Positions 31,433-42,991 are shown, numbered from the stretch's first letter. The stretch: DNA of 64,000 nucleotides from Erigeron canadensis (GCF_010389155.1 NC_057769.1:19902735-19966734), one strand, 5' to 3'. A program made the numbers and translations. The notes: generated by a model from the letters alone, not told the origin.

Positions 31433-32178
31433 TGTTAATCGAATACAAGATATAACAGATATATAACAATAATGAGAAGTATATCAAGTAACCCGACTGA
31501 CAAGTAATTCTAACCTAGATAAAGACTAGTTTAGAATTATGATCCAGATAATGGATATGAACAAGTAAGATAAATTAAAAAACAAGTGCTTGAAACTATA
31601 TAAAAATAAATAACATGTTTGTTTAGAGTAAAGTATGTAAGTTTCTTGCAAGTGTGAGATGTCTTATATTTATAGGCCAATATGTCTTGATGACATGGCA
31701 AAGGCCGTACAAATATGGTTGGGTGCATTTATGGATTTGAAAAACAAATCCATAACATGTTTGTTTAGAGTAAAGTATGTAAGTTTCTTTTGATGTGACA
31801 TTACATACTTTATTTCCAACCTTTTACTTAAACTAGCACGATACCAGGTATAATGTTATTAACCGGGTAAAGGCAGTTAAAGTACTGCAAAAAGACTTCC
31901 TCGTAATCAGTGAAAGAGTGTTGTAAATACTTTTTCACTGAGCGGCTTCAGATCGTTAATCAGATAGAATCTTCTCAGAGCTCTGCTTCTCAAAAGTCTC
32001 TCTTCTTCAGTCTTCAGTCATCGACTTCAAAATGAATGTCTTCAGATGTGTTGTTCTTGATCTGAGCGAAGCTTCAGAGAACTAATTCTGAGAGACTCCT
32101 CAGAATTTCTATACAAGTATCTTTTCTGAACTTCAATATTTCTGAACAAATTATACTTGGTCAATTTTCAACCTAACA
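31433..32178 (-). repeat. C-family LTR (third copy, probable solo LTR)
   Basis: It is related to the LTRs of element C. Shared parts are the TATA-like TATTTATAGGC at about 31669, AAGACTTCCTCGTAATCAGTG-like sequence near 31890, GAATGTCTTCAGAT near 32031 and the end CAACCTAACA at 32178. The left boundary is approximate (TGTTAATCG). I could not find a convincing target duplication. Confidence 0.5.
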
Positions 32179-33119
32179 GTGTGTTTAAAACACAAGAAAC
32201 AACTCTAGTACCACTTATTGAACAAAGGTATATGATTAACAGGATTTCTAAGTCCAAATTTCGTGTTTAATAGCCATATATTTAGGCTCTTCATTGCGAG
32301 TATAAAATCAGTAAATGGGACTATAAACATGTTATGGATGGAGAAATGGAACTTAAAAACTGATAAATCGGACATACAAATAGCTAGTTGTACCTATTTA
32401 GAAGTTTTTGGTGTTCAAATCACCGGTTAAAGATTTGGGGGTTGAAGTTTCTGCTTTTGCATGTTCATGATGAACTTTGCGTGTTCTCATGACCCAGATT
32501 CTTTCCAATCAATCTTTCCAGTTTTTGCGTGTTTGTGATGACGTTATCACAACCAAACACACATTTGGCTACTTTGCTAGTTCCTGCGTCAATATACACC
32601 ATTTTGTGTGTTTCTCACCATTTGCCTGTTGTTACACAGTTCGTGTGTTTCATGACTTGTAAAAATTTTTAAATTGGAAATTTTTTTAAATAAGTAAAAT
32701 ATGAAACATAACACACATTGACCAGTCAAACCCTACACTATATGTGTGTATTGTCACCATATGTGTGTGTATAAGGAATTTGTTTGTTGTAGGACTTCGA
32801 AAAATTTTCAAAGCAGAAAATTTTTCAAAATGAGTCAAATTATAAAATTGAACTTTAAAATTTAAGAAAAACAAGTGGTTTTGGTTAAATTTGATAAAGT
32901 TCAATTTGTCGCTTATTAAAACCGACAATGTTTTGGAGGATTATGAACAAACGGTTTCACTATCTTGGAAAACATTAGTGTTTTAATTTTGACGTGTTAA
33001 TTCGATAAAATTGGTGATGTTTTATTGGATTATGAAACAATAGGTTTCACTATCCCGGAAAACGTTAAGAATTTTATCGTTTAACCTTATTTGCCGATGG
33101 TTAATACTGATAACCTTTT
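32179..33119. other. AT-rich non-coding stretch with short tandem repeats
   Basis: No gene is seen. GCGTGTTT-like words recur between 32460 and 32660. Two similar blocks with AAAATTTTTC words lie near 32657-32700 and 32797-32860. A 91-bp tandem duplication around GGATTATGAA occurs at about 32937 and 33028 (each followed by GGTTTCACTATC). Confidence 0.4.
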
Positions 33120-34139
33120 CAGAGTTTGTGAACCACATGATTTCAGGGGCTTAGAGAATGTTAGGAGCTTTCAGAGATGAAGAAGATAGTCCATCTCAGC
33201 AACTCAAAAGGAGGAGAAGAGCTGGAGAAGATAGACCAATATTGACTTCTTCTCAACCAAGCAGCTCAAGATCTGATGAAGACATTCTGCCTGGATTGGA
33301 AAAAGAACTTGAAGATATTTAGAGTCTTAGTTGCAAGCTTGACGGAAAGATTTTCCAAGCAAGAAGAGGGATACCACCAACAGCTTCAGTCTGAGACAAC
33401 CGTGCATCGGAAAAGAGTTGTTAAGAAGATGAATAAACACAAAGAAGCCATAGAGAGCCAAACTACGGGTTTGGCAAGCTTTGATGAAGACTATGAGAAG
33501 CTGAATGAGATTGTTGATAATCTTGGATCTCAGGGGGAGATAGATCCAATCTGCAGAAATAGTGTCCTCAGGATGCAAAGGAGAGAGGATGAGGACGATA
33601 ATCCGAGCAGACAAGAAGAAGAGATCTCAAGATTATCAAGGGGCGTTGATTGGCACTCCGATTGCTACATCTCAGGGGGAGTAAAGCCAACATGATACTA
33701 CCGCTACCTCTCAGGTTCCCACAGCTCAAGACAAAGGGAAAGGTATTGCTGAAGATACTTCCCCTTAACCAACTAGAGATGTAGATGTCAGTTTCTAGAC
33801 TCATGCCTATGGACCCGAGAGTGAAAAGGAGCTCGTTGCCATCGATGCTATCAGAAACTTGGATGACATGGCTAAAGAAGATTCAGAAGACTCTGAGGAG
33901 GGGAATGGATACCTCACTCAGATTGGCAGGGACTGATGGTATCACCTGAGCATAAGTTTGAATTTGAAGATGCAATTGATACAAACCCGAATCTCTTTGA
34001 GTCTGAAGGTCAGAAGGAATGTAAGATCAAATCCTTTTATGAGCTACCTGCTCAGGGTTTGACCTTCTCAGTCTACTACAAGAAAGGTACAGGAAGAGAT
34101 GTTAAGCTTGTTGTTAGCAGCTTCACGCAGCGACGCTAG
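33120..34139 (+). pseudogene. Unrecognised decayed ORF block, hydrophilic
   Basis: Overlapping plus frames are strongly hydrophilic. One early frame reads PSQQLKRRRRAGEDRP, a possible nuclear localisation signal. 33276-33695 is Glu/Lys/Gln-rich and may be coiled coil. 33936-34139 reads FEFEDAIDTNPNLFES. Polypurine-like TCAGGGGGAG occurs at 33530 and 33672. I do not recognise a family. It could be the 3' ORF or gag extension of a copia element; no signal peptide or membrane span is evident. Confidence 0.3.
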
Positions 34140-34660
34140 CTGCTCCTGCATCTTCTCGATTTGCTTTGTTCAACTCTCGTTTTGTCTCCTTGTGTCTTGT
34201 AACTTCATCGGCCTTCATGATGAGTTGATAGATGTTATTGTCCCTTTCCCGCATCTTCCATGAACCAACACTTATATCGAATCCATTAAGTACAAGCAGT
34301 TCACGAGTATTAACTCATTTAGACATTAAAATGTAGCCTAATTATGAGAGAAATTATCACAAAATGAACGCTCATCAATAATGAATCTAGAAATTCAATT
34401 TTTAAGTACAACATCATCTTTAATTATGTTATAGCAATTAAGTCATTTACAAGTGCATTGAATCGGGTATGAGTGTCAGTGAGGGATTCATTCTTTTGTG
34501 CAAAGAATCTTCCATACCTTCTAGTTCTGGTAGACTCCGTAGAAGTTGCACAACCCTTAAACATGACAATCAAAGTATCCCACATTTTTTTAGCACTAGG
34601 ATAGTGTCTAATGGCTTCATTATCTAAAGTCCACCTATCACTCCTTGTCTTAATCAATCC
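34125..34660 (-). pseudogene. Copia gag fragment, copy 1
   Basis: The minus frame 34424-34657 reads AIRHYPSAKKMWDTLIVMF and RRYGRFFAQKNESLTDTH, typical of the copia gag domain. The rest, to about 34125, is decayed. It is closely similar to 45150-45660 in the same orientation. The two copies bracket a 10.5-kb gypsy complex. Confidence 0.7.
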
Positions 34661-34679
34661 CTCTAAATCTTTTAGAGTG

Positions 34680-35489
34680 TCATCCTAGGCCTTAATCCGG
34701 TAGCAAGTCACCTTTATCTCCTTGTCATTAGCACTAGCTTTCAACACTGTGATGTCCCCTCCTTGTCTTAGCAACATTTTTCCTTTGTCTAAATCTATTG
34801 TTGCTCTTGCCAAGTACAAGAATGGTCTCCCTAAGATTACCGATGCTTTTTAATGTGGTGGAAGGTCTAACACCATGAAGGTCATTTCAAAGGTCACCTC
34901 TCTCACTGCCACTACTACTCCTTCTAGCCTTCTTCCTTGGAGTCTTGAAATCTCACTGGAGACCTCCAAATTTATCCCTTCTAGTCTAATTATCGCAAGC
35001 CCCAACCGGTCAAGCAAAGTTCTTGGCAACACGTTAGCATTTGAACTGGAGTCAACAATGGCATATATATTTTCTGATTGGTTTATTCGACAAGGGACAA
35101 CTAACCTTCCTAAATCTACTCCCCTAGTCTCAATTCGGACAATCCTCAGCTTCGATTTCGATAAGTACACTGTATCTCCTCAGCTTCGATTTCGATAAGC
35201 ACACTGCGTCCCCTGATTAACCCAGCCAGCAATTGTCATAGATCTTGTGCTTTATTCTTCACCCTTCTAAAACTATTTATCGCCCACTTGATCTTAGTTA
35301 ATGTCATACGTATATCGACCTCCTCTGGTGACTCCCTGTTATGATCAACTCCACGCTCTTGCAGGTGTTTTAGTCTCAGCTCTTTCATAGCACCTATTAA
35401 CTTTCCAAATCGATTCTCTATCCTTATCAAGACTTTATCAGCTTCTTAGTGTGTAGTAAGGCTTGGGCTTTCTTATCTCTTAGAACGTA
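34680..35489 (-). pseudogene. Element E (gypsy) protease and gag remnants
   Basis: 34850-35170 encodes an aspartic-protease-like domain (IYAIVDSSSNANVLPRTLLD, with Ser in place of the Gly after Asp-Ser). Further left out of frame are VILGRPFLYLARATIDL-like residues, the usual C-terminal protease box. 35236-35430 holds gag C-terminal residues. A 35-bp tandem duplication around CAGCTTCGATTTCGATAAG lies at about 35147-35216. The element is interrupted at 35489 by the CRM-like element and continues at 42050. Confidence 0.6.
35485..35489. repeat. Target-site duplication of CRM-like element (left)
   Basis: ACGTA before the LTR (here CGATGCG, mutated from TGATGCG); repeated at 42045-42049. Confidence 0.8.
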
Positions 35490-36557
35490 CGATGCGTAAA
35501 ACACGCAATAACTCAAGCATAGCGAAAATTAAAAAAAATGGAATTAGATATTTTTCGTATTTTCTGGATTTTATGAAATAAACAACAAAACAAGACAATA
35601 AAATAAAAGAATAGATAAAAGAATCCACCACCAAGATTTGTAATGGCCAAGCCACTGGAATAAAGGATAAAGGAAACACTCCAACTCACCACTATGTTTG
35701 ATAAAGGTCTAGCCACCACAAACACAGATAAAGGAATCGCAGATTTAAGATCTCGCCACTATATTTGATAAAGGACGAACCACCACAAATATAGATAAAA
35801 GGATCACTCCAAACCACAAAGATCAAAGATCTATAAAGGTAAATGAAGATTTTGGATAAGAAATAGAGGCTGCTCTATTAATTTCGTTCAACAACATTAT
35901 CTGTTTTTACAAAGAGAAATACAACCCAAATTTATAGCCACAACTACTTACCTAGGAGTTATCGAAATAATAATAAAATAAACAAAAGGCTGTCATGGGC
36001 AAATGATAGCCACTAATTTATTAGCCAATATAAATTAGACAGACTGTGCTTCTAGAAAGATTCCCTCTTCAAGTGGGTCCACAAACCATTAGGATAATGT
36101 TATCACACGCTCCTTCCTTATCTTCTTTGAACAGCTGTCATTCCTCCTTTATTGGGCCCCACACACGTGCTCGGGCTTTTATTGGAAAACTGGAAACTAA
36201 AAACTGGATAGCTACTGGAGACTTCATCTGGAGCATTCTTCAGTAGACTTGACTGGAGCTGGTCACTGAACTTCTTTAGTGGAGAACGTTACTGGTGGAT
36301 TTCTGGAAAGCTTCATTAGTGGATCACTACTGGTAGCATCTAGAGCAACATGCCACTGGAGAAGTGTTACTACTGGCGGTTGGACTTGTTCAGTAAAAGC
36401 TTGCCTGAAATGGGCCACAACTGGTAAAATCAACATTGCTTGTTCTAGCGGCATAATCTGGCCAGTTTCCTTCAGTTCAGTTAACTTCTTTAGATCAATT
36501 GGTTCCTCCAGTTCACTTGATTTCTCCAGTTCAGTGAACCCAAACTTTTCTACATCT
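35490..36557 (-). repeat. 3' LTR of CRM-like element
   Basis: About 1.07 kb, aligned throughout with 41025-42044. It carries 33 extra bases at about 36243-36276 relative to the 5' LTR. Its inner 295 bases (36263-36557) encode the C-terminus of pol. Confidence 0.82.
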
Positions 36558-37432
36558 ATCTCCCCTTCTGAAAAAGGACTTGTCCTCAAGTCCTCGAGGT
36601 ACTCATGCTCCAGGTAAGGCATTAAACCACCCACATTAAAAGTACTTGAAACTGCTACATCCCCAGGTAGCTCAACCTTGTAAGCATTTTCACCATATCT
36701 CTCCAGAATTTTGAATGGCCCTTTAGCTCTGGGCATTAACTTGCTTTTCCTTTTGGTTGGAAAACTTTCTTTCCTCAGATACACCCACATTAAATCTCCT
36801 GGAGCAAATATGGACTGTTTCTTTTGCTTGTTTGCTCTTGCCTTATAATCAGAATTAGTTTTCTCAATTCTGGCGTTCACTTCCTGGTGAATTTTCTTAA
36901 TTTCTTTTGCTCTGGCTTCAGCTTCAATACTTGCCTTTGGTTTAATCGAATATGGAATCAAATCAATGGGAGTCAGTGGATTGACACCATAACATATTTC
37001 AAATGGGGATTTACTGGTAGAATAATTTGGAGCTCTGTTGAAGGCAAACTCTGCATGAGCAAGCTTCAGATCCCAATCTTTCAACGTCTTATTCACCAGT
37101 GTTCTCAACAGCATACCAATTGTTTCGTTTGTGACTTTAGTTTGTCTATCAGTCTGAGGATGATGAGACATATTGAACATCAATCTGGTACCCATCAATC
37201 TCCATAATGTCTTCCAGAAATAACTCAAAAATTTCACATCTCTATCTGATACAAATGTCTTTGGAATCCCATGTAGGCGAACAATTTCCTTGAAAAATAA
37301 ATTTGCCACTGCTGAAGCATCATTTGTAGTATTGCAAGGAATAAAATGAGCCATTTTTGAAAAACGAGCAACAACCACCATTATTGAATCTTTACCGCTT
37401 TGAGTTCTGCGTAGTGCAACAATGAAATCCAT
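36263..37432 (-). pseudogene. CRM-like integrase core and C-terminal tail
   Basis: This is the integrase catalytic core. Asp is in MDFIVALRRTQSGKD and FVSDRDVKFLSYFWK. The position 36 residues after the second Asp, normally the catalytic Glu, reads Lys (HPQTDRQTKVTNET), so the enzyme is probably dead. C-terminal chromovirus boxes follow (LMPRAKGPFKILERYGENA). About the last 98 codons, from IDVEKFG, lie inside the 3' LTR. It is separated from the zinc-binding part by a stop at about 37440. Confidence 0.85.
36558..36569 (-). promoter_or_regulatory. Polypurine tract of CRM-like element
   Basis: The complement reads CAGAAGGGGAGA directly before the 3' LTR start. It is simultaneously coding (SEGE in the pol frame). 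Confidence 0.75.
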
Positions 37433-37441
37433 ACTAAGATC

Positions 37442-37780
37442 TTACCATGGTTGACTTGGAACTGGAAGAGGAGTATACAAACCCTTGTGAAAAGTTGCCT
37501 TCGCCTGGGGACAAGTTGGGCAGCGACTGATGATAGTCTGGACATCCTTCAGTAAACTTGGCCAGTAGAAGTGTTCAGTGAGGATTTCTCCAGTTTTGTT
37601 AATGCCAAAATGGCCAGCTAAACCTCCTCCATGTGCCTCCCTTATTAGTAAATCTCTGATGGAACCTCGTGGAATACACAACTTACCATTTTTAAACAAG
37701 AATCCATCCTGAACAACGTATGGTCCTTTCTGGTGAGCTTCAATGAGACGATCAGAAAAGTCTGGATCAACAGCATACAA
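37442..37780 (-). pseudogene. CRM-like integrase zinc-binding domain
   Basis: This is the H2C2 zinc domain of Ty3 integrase: EAHGGGLAGHFGINKT, HFYWPSLLKDVQTIISRCPTC, with the HHCC residues in place. It ends at a stop just before the catalytic core, where Trp in SQPW is followed by a stop codon. Confidence 0.85.
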
Positions 37781-37789
37781 CTCCTTAAT

Positions 37790-38317
37790 TTAAGAAAATC
37801 CAAGAACTCTTGCTTCCAGAATTAATAGCAGCGAATATCTTCTAGAAAGTGCATCAACAACAACATTTGCTACTCTAGCTTTATGTTTAGAAACAAACGA
37901 ATTAGACTGCAAAAACTCCACCCATTTTGCATGTCTGGCATTAAGCTTGTGTTGACCATTAGTAAACTTCAGTGCTTCATGGTCAGAAAATAAGACAAAC
38001 GGTTTTGGCTTCAGATAATGAGACCAGTGAGTAATAGCACGAATAATTGCATAAAACTCTTTATCATAAGTGCTATACTTCAGTTTAGAACCATTCAGCT
38101 TTTCACTGAAATATGCCACTGGACGCCCTGCTTGTACCAGAACTGCACCAATACCCACACCACTAGCATCACACTCTAACTCAAACAACTGATCAAAATC
38201 TGGTAAAGATAGAACTTGAGCTGAACTGAGCTTTTCCTTCAACGACTCAAATGCTAACTGGGCTGAACTTGGCCAATCAAACACACCCTTCTTCAGACAA
38301 TCAGTAATTGGAGCCAC
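37790..38317 (-). pseudogene. CRM-like RNase H
   Basis: This is gypsy RNase H: LECDASGVGIGAVLVQ (first Asp), YFSEKLNGSKLKYSTYDKEF, VLFSDHEALKF and ARVANVVVDALSRR (usually NVVADALSRR). A stop separates it from RT upstream and from integrase downstream. Confidence 0.87.
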
Positions 38318-38381
38318 AACTGAAGAGAAATTCTTGATAAATCTTCAATAAAAAGATGTCAGTCCATGAAAACTTCGTACT

Positions 38382-39125
38382 TCAGTGATGGTAGTAAGAA
38401 CTGGCCATGATCTGATGGCTTCTACCTTGGAAGGATCCATGGAAATACCCTTTTTTTAACACCACATATCCAAGAAAAATTACACTTTCCACCATGAAAT
38501 CACATTTCTCCAGTTTGCCAAACAACTGGTGTTTCCTTAGTAATTCAAATACACTTCTTAAAGGATTAACATGTTCAACTTCAGATTTTGAGTATACAAG
38601 AATATCATCAAAGTAAACAACAACAAACTGACCAATGAGTGATCTCAGAACTTCATTCATTAACCTCATAAAAGTACTGGGAGCATTAGATAAACCAAAA
38701 GGCATTACTAACCATTCATAAAGGCTTCCTTTAATTTTGAAAGCAGTCTTCCACTCATCTCCATCTTTCATTCGAATCTGGTGATAACCACTTCTGAGAT
38801 CAATTTTTGAAAATACACTGGAGCCATGTAACTCATCAAGCATATCATCCAATCTGGGAATGGGATATCTATACTTAATTGTTATATTATTTATGGCACT
38901 ACTATCAACACACATTCTCATTAAACCATCTTTTTTTAGGACCAGGAGAACTGGAACTGAGCAAGGACTCATACTGGCTTTCATATAACTTTTGGCAACC
39001 AACTCATCTACTTGTCTTTGCAACTCTTTTGCTTCAGTTGGTGAACATCTGTAAGCAGCTTTGTTTGGAAGAACTGACCCTGGAACCAGGTCAATCTGGT
39101 GTTCTATACCTCTAACTGGCGGCAA
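38382..39125 (-). pseudogene. CRM-like reverse transcriptase
   Basis: This is Ty3/gypsy [82 protein letters not shown] and the catalytic [11 protein letters not shown], all recognisable. C-terminal residues after FLGYVV are out of frame because of a T-run change near 38452. Confidence 0.9.
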
Positions 39126-39437
39126 ACCTTCAGGTAGGTCTTTTGGGAAAACATTAGAGAATTCCTCCAGTAGAGACTTCAGGAGACTGGGACTCCAATG
39201 AACTCCTTGTCTTAAGTACGTTCAAGCACTAGTAACATCATAACTGGAGAGCCTCCAGCTAACTCTTGTTCAACTTCAGTTTGAGACATAAATAAAGATT
39301 TGGGCTGGTCTTTCTTATTGAGTTTTAGTAACTCATTAGGTTTCAGAGAAGTCAAAGTGACCTTCTTCCCACTTACAAATAATCAATAAGAGTTTGCACG
39401 ACCATTATGAAATACATAATTATCAAATAACCAAGGT

Positions 39438-40133
39438 CTACCCAACAAAAGGTCTACCCAACAAAATATGACAAGCATCCATAGGAACAACATCACAAAC
39501 AATTTTATCTTCATAAACAGATCCAATGGAAAAAGGAATAGTAACTTGTCGGTTAACTTTTACCTCAGATCCTTCACTGAGCCATTGCAATTTGTATGGA
39601 CGAGGGTGTTTTGTGGTAGATAACTCCAGTTTTTCCACCATATAAGTTGAAGCAGCATTAGCACAACTTCCACCATCAATGATTAGATTACACACCTTGT
39701 CTTTAAGAACACATCTAGAATGGAAGATATTTTCTCTCTGAGCAGTATCAGTTACAACTTCATTAGCATGCATTACTCTTTTGACTACCAGTATTTCTCC
39801 AACATCTGCACCAACATATGTTTCTTCACTTTCATCGTCATCATACACTGGTTCACCTTCTTCAGTGTCAACATCTGGTAAGCTTTCAATCTCCTTAGCA
39901 GTAAGTGCTCTCTGGTTGGGACACTGTGCCTGGAAGTGACCAAAACCATGACACTTAAAGCATTTTCTTCCAACTGGCTCTTTTGATCCTCCAGTTTCTT
40001 TCTCCTTGCCTCTGAATGACTGTTGACCAGTTGCACTGGGCTTCAAAACTGATTGACTGGAACTGGACGAAACCTTAGTGAAAGGTTTGTACTGGACTTT
40101 CTTCTTCAGTTGCTTCTCAATCTGGAGGGCCAA
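39438..40133 (-). pseudogene. CRM-like gag C-terminus (zinc knuckle) and protease
   Basis: CFKCHGFGHFQAQC is a CX2CX4HX4C knuckle. An acidic spacer and the protease follow: LIIDGGSCANAAST (usual form DSGS) and CHILLGRPFVG near its end. A 16-bp direct duplication at about 39437-39468 (GGTCTACCCAACAAA twice) follows and breaks the frame into the next segment. Confidence 0.85.
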
Positions 40134-40138
40134 TTTCC

Positions 40139-40865
40139 AAGCTCCTTCGTACGTCCAGATGGGCTACAACTCTATCTTTTCTGAAATGGTAGCATTCAAC
40201 CCACCAATGAATCTGGAGATAATATGCTCTTCAGTTTCTTTCACACCAGTTCGAGTCTTCAGTTGCTCGAATTCTCTTTTATACTCTACAACTTCTTTAG
40301 TACCTTGCTTCAGGTTGTTCATCAGGAGATATTGATCTTGCTTGTACGACTAGGGAACAAATCTCTTTTGCATAACTTCTTTCAGCTTGGACCAGGTCTT
40401 AATTTCGCTTTTACCCTTATATTCTCTTTCAGATTTCATATTATCATACCAAGATGAAGCATACTTTTTCAACCTAATAATGGCAACTTTAAAACTCTTT
40501 TTATCATCATAAACCTTTATTTCCATTATTCTATCCATAACCTGAACTCATTCAAAGAACTCTTTTGGGTTTGAAGAACCAACAAAATCTGGGGGATCTA
40601 TCTTAATATCTTTCGTGTCATCAACCTTACACCTCCTATGCCTTCTTCTAGACTGATTAGACTCTTCAGAATCACTAGAAGATCCGGGTGTATCATCAGA
40701 TCTCTCACTAGGACCTTGAGACTCATCATTTCTTTCACCTACAACACGTTCTCTTTTCAACCTTAAACCACCATCTTCTAATAGATTAAGAACCCTACCA
40801 AGTGTTTCTTATAGATCTTCAATCTGCTTATCCCTCCTAACATTATGAGCTTCTTCTAATGTCAT
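40139..40865 (-). pseudogene. CRM-like gag, N-terminal and capsid part
   Basis: The start at about 40865 reads MTLEEAHNVRRDKQ with a stop soon after. 40548-40760 and 40350-40538 hold PPDFVGSSNPKEFFE, DRIMEIKVYDDKKSFKVA, YASSWYDNMKSERE and WSKLKEVMQKRFVP, the capsid-type retrotrans_gag domain. The remainder, to 40139, contains EYKREFEQLKTRTGV-like residues. In-frame stops interrupt it at about 40540 and 40350. Confidence 0.82.
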
Positions 40866-41008
40866 ATTAATATTTAACAAAACAACTCCAACAATAACAG
40901 ATCAAAACAAAATGAACTACAACTCCAACAGATCTAATCTGACCCAGCAAACAAGATAAGAAAAAAAATCTACGGATAAAAAGATTAAGAAACCTTTTTC
41001 AAAACCTG

Positions 41009-41020
41009 GCTCTGATATCA
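41009..41020 (-). promoter_or_regulatory. Primer-binding site of CRM-like element
   Basis: GCTCTGATATCA is the complement of TGATATCAGAGC, one mismatch from the iMet site. It lies four bases from the LTR start at 41025. Confidence 0.8.
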
Positions 41021-41024
41021 AATT

Positions 41025-42044
41025 TGATGCGTAAAACACGCAATAACTCAAGCACAGCGGAAATTAAACAAAATGTAATTAGATAATTTTTTGTATTTTC
41101 TGGATTTTATGAAATAAACAACAAAACAAGACAATAAAATAAAATAAAAGGATAGATAAAACAATCCACCACCAAGATTCGTAAAGGCCAAGCCACCGGA
41201 ATCAAGGATAAAGGAAACACTCCAACCCACCACTATGTTTGATAAAGGTCTAGCCACCACAAACACAGATAAAGGAATCAAAGATTTAAGATCTCACCAC
41301 TATATTTGATAAAGGACGAACCACCACAAATATAGAAAAAGGGATCACTCCAAACCTCCAAGATCAAAGATCTATAAAGGTAAATGAAGATTTTGGATAA
41401 GAAATAGAGGCTGCTCTATTAATTTCGTTCAACAACATTATCTGTTTTTACAAAGAGTAATACAACCCCTATTTATATCCACAGCTACTTACCTAGGAGT
41501 TATCGAAATAATAATAAAATAAACAAAAGGTTGTCATGGGCAAATGACAACCACTAATTTTTTAGCCAATAGAAATTAGACAGACTGTGCTTCTAGAAAG
41601 ATTTCCTCTTCAAGTGGGTCCACAAACCGTTAGGATAATGTTATCACGCGCTCCTTCCTTATCTTCTTTGAACAGCTGTCATTCCTCCTTTATTGGGCCC
41701 CACACACGTGCTCAGACTTTTATTGGAAAATTGGAAACTAAAAACTGGACAGCTACTGGAGACTTCATCTGGAGCATTCTTCAGTGGAGAACGTTACTGG
41801 TGGATTTCTGGAAAGCTTCATTGGTGGATCACTACTGGTAGCATCTGGAGCAACATGCCACTGGAGAAGTGTTACTACTGGTGGCTGGACTTGTTCAGTA
41901 AAAGCTTGCTTGAAATGGGCCACAACTGGTAAAATCAACAATGCTTGTTCTAGCGGCATAATCTGGCCAGTTTCCCTTAGTTCAATTGGTTCCTCTAGTT
42001 CACTTGATTTCTCCAGTTCAGTGAACCCGAACTTTTCTGCATCA
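41025..42044 (-). repeat. 5' LTR of CRM-like element
   Basis: 1020 bp, TGATGCGTAAAAC to TTTTCTGCATCA on the plus strand, with TGATGC/GCATCA ends. It is followed by ACGTA. It retains the pol-tail coding sequence as an open frame at 41765-41959. Confidence 0.88.
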
Positions 42045-42049
42045 ACGTA
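42045..42049. repeat. Target-site duplication of CRM-like element (right)
   Basis: ACGTA, same as 35485-35489. Confidence 0.8.
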
Positions 42050-42674
42050 GTGGTTGTAAAAATTATCCTTATCAATCTTCTCCCTGACAGGTCTCCCTTT
42101 AAATGTTCCACCAACTCTTTTAAGGAAGCAATGAAATGAAAGTGTAATCTCATCGCTTTCTCCTATGCCTCCTCCCAGCTCAAATAATGTAACTGATTAA
42201 AAGTCATGATCTCATTAATCAACCTCTCCTGACTACTGAACATCTCCTTTAGCTTCAGTCTTGAAATCGGATGAAGATTGTTCAAGGTTTCGGGCCTATC
42301 AGATGCTGTCAGCGAAGCTGGGAGAGGGTTCCTAGCAGCGATGGTCTGTCCCACGTCAGATCCGTTTGCTCTTTTGGCTCCAATGTTTGCTCTTCGAGCT
42401 CCTAGAACGAAGTGTATCAAATTGTTCTGATCAAAGTTCTCCATTGCTTGCGTGTTATCAAGCTGCTTGCAAGTGGTGAAGGCGGTAAACGGGAAATTTG
42501 TCGACAGTTCAGAACTGCCCAACGGCGTTGGTGAAGCCCTCCGAGCAGCGATGGGACCTCCAGTACAGTTCCTAATTTCGCTTTTGACTTTCTGCCATTC
42601 TCCATTCCTGAAACAGGTTGTTCGTATCGATTCCAATGCATTCTACTTGTTCCTAACTGAAATACACTAAACAA
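42050..42674 (-). pseudogene. Element E gag, N-terminal part
   Basis: The minus frame 42163-42636 includes MENFDQNNLIHFVLGARRA, SRLKLKEMFSSQERLINEIM and QLHYLSWEEA. This resembles gag of plant gypsy elements with a tRNA-Asp-type primer site. It is followed by a stop and continues across the CRM insertion into 35489. Low similarity to families I can name; assigned by position next to a primer site. Confidence 0.5.
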
Positions 42675-42964
42675 AAGTGAAAGAAAAAGAAAAAAAAAAG
42701 GACAAAAGCAAAACGATTAGTAACTTCAAAACAAATAAAACTAAACTTAAACTTGAACGAATTAATCTTAACAACTAAAGACTTAAGATTAAATTTTTTT
42801 TTTGATATTTGAATTTTAAAGAAAATGAAAAATACTAGCTAAACTAGACTAGACTAAAAAAAATTAAATCCTAAATCGATTAAACCTAAAAATAGAAAAT
42901 TAACTTTCTCGTGCCGAAACACAAGAAAGGATCGAACTACACCATAAACTAAGAATGCGACGCG

Positions 42965-42982
42965 TCCCCGGAAGCGGTGCCA
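42965..42982 (-). promoter_or_regulatory. Primer-binding site of element E (tRNA-Asp type)
   Basis: TCCCCGGAAGCGGTGCCA is the complement of TGGCACCGCTTCCGGGGA, close to the primer site used by Athila/Ogre-type gypsy elements. About nine bases separate it from a TGACGTG LTR start at 42992. Confidence 0.7.
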
Positions 42983-42991
42983 AAAAACCTT

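Larger units (their letters stand above)
35490..42044 (-). mobile_element. CRM-like Ty3/gypsy chromovirus, both LTRs present
   Basis: This complete 6.55-kb minus-strand element has a 5' LTR (41025-42044), primer site, gag with CCHC knuckle, protease, RT, RNase H, integrase, polypurine tract and 3' LTR (35490-36557). It is flanked by ACGTA and inserted in gypsy element E. The integrase C-terminal boxes (GPFKILERYGENAYKVELPG, FNVGGLMPYLE, DLRTSPF) and the run of pol into the 3' LTR match what is known of CRM elements, which favour centromeres. The lineage call is tentative. Stops split pol into at least five frames. Confidence 0.85.

Noticed and set aside
31030..32660. Recurrent GTGTGTTT and GCGTGTT words as a CRISPR-like or satellite array
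   Set aside because: Spacing and flanks are irregular with no fixed repeat unit.
41765..42044. 5' side of the CRM-like element as a second, tandem copy sharing one LTR
   Set aside because: The shared sequence past the TATA region is part of the LTR itself. The LTR ends at GCATCA (42044) followed by ACGTA, matching ACGTA at 35485-35489, so one element with roughly 1-kb LTRs explains it.
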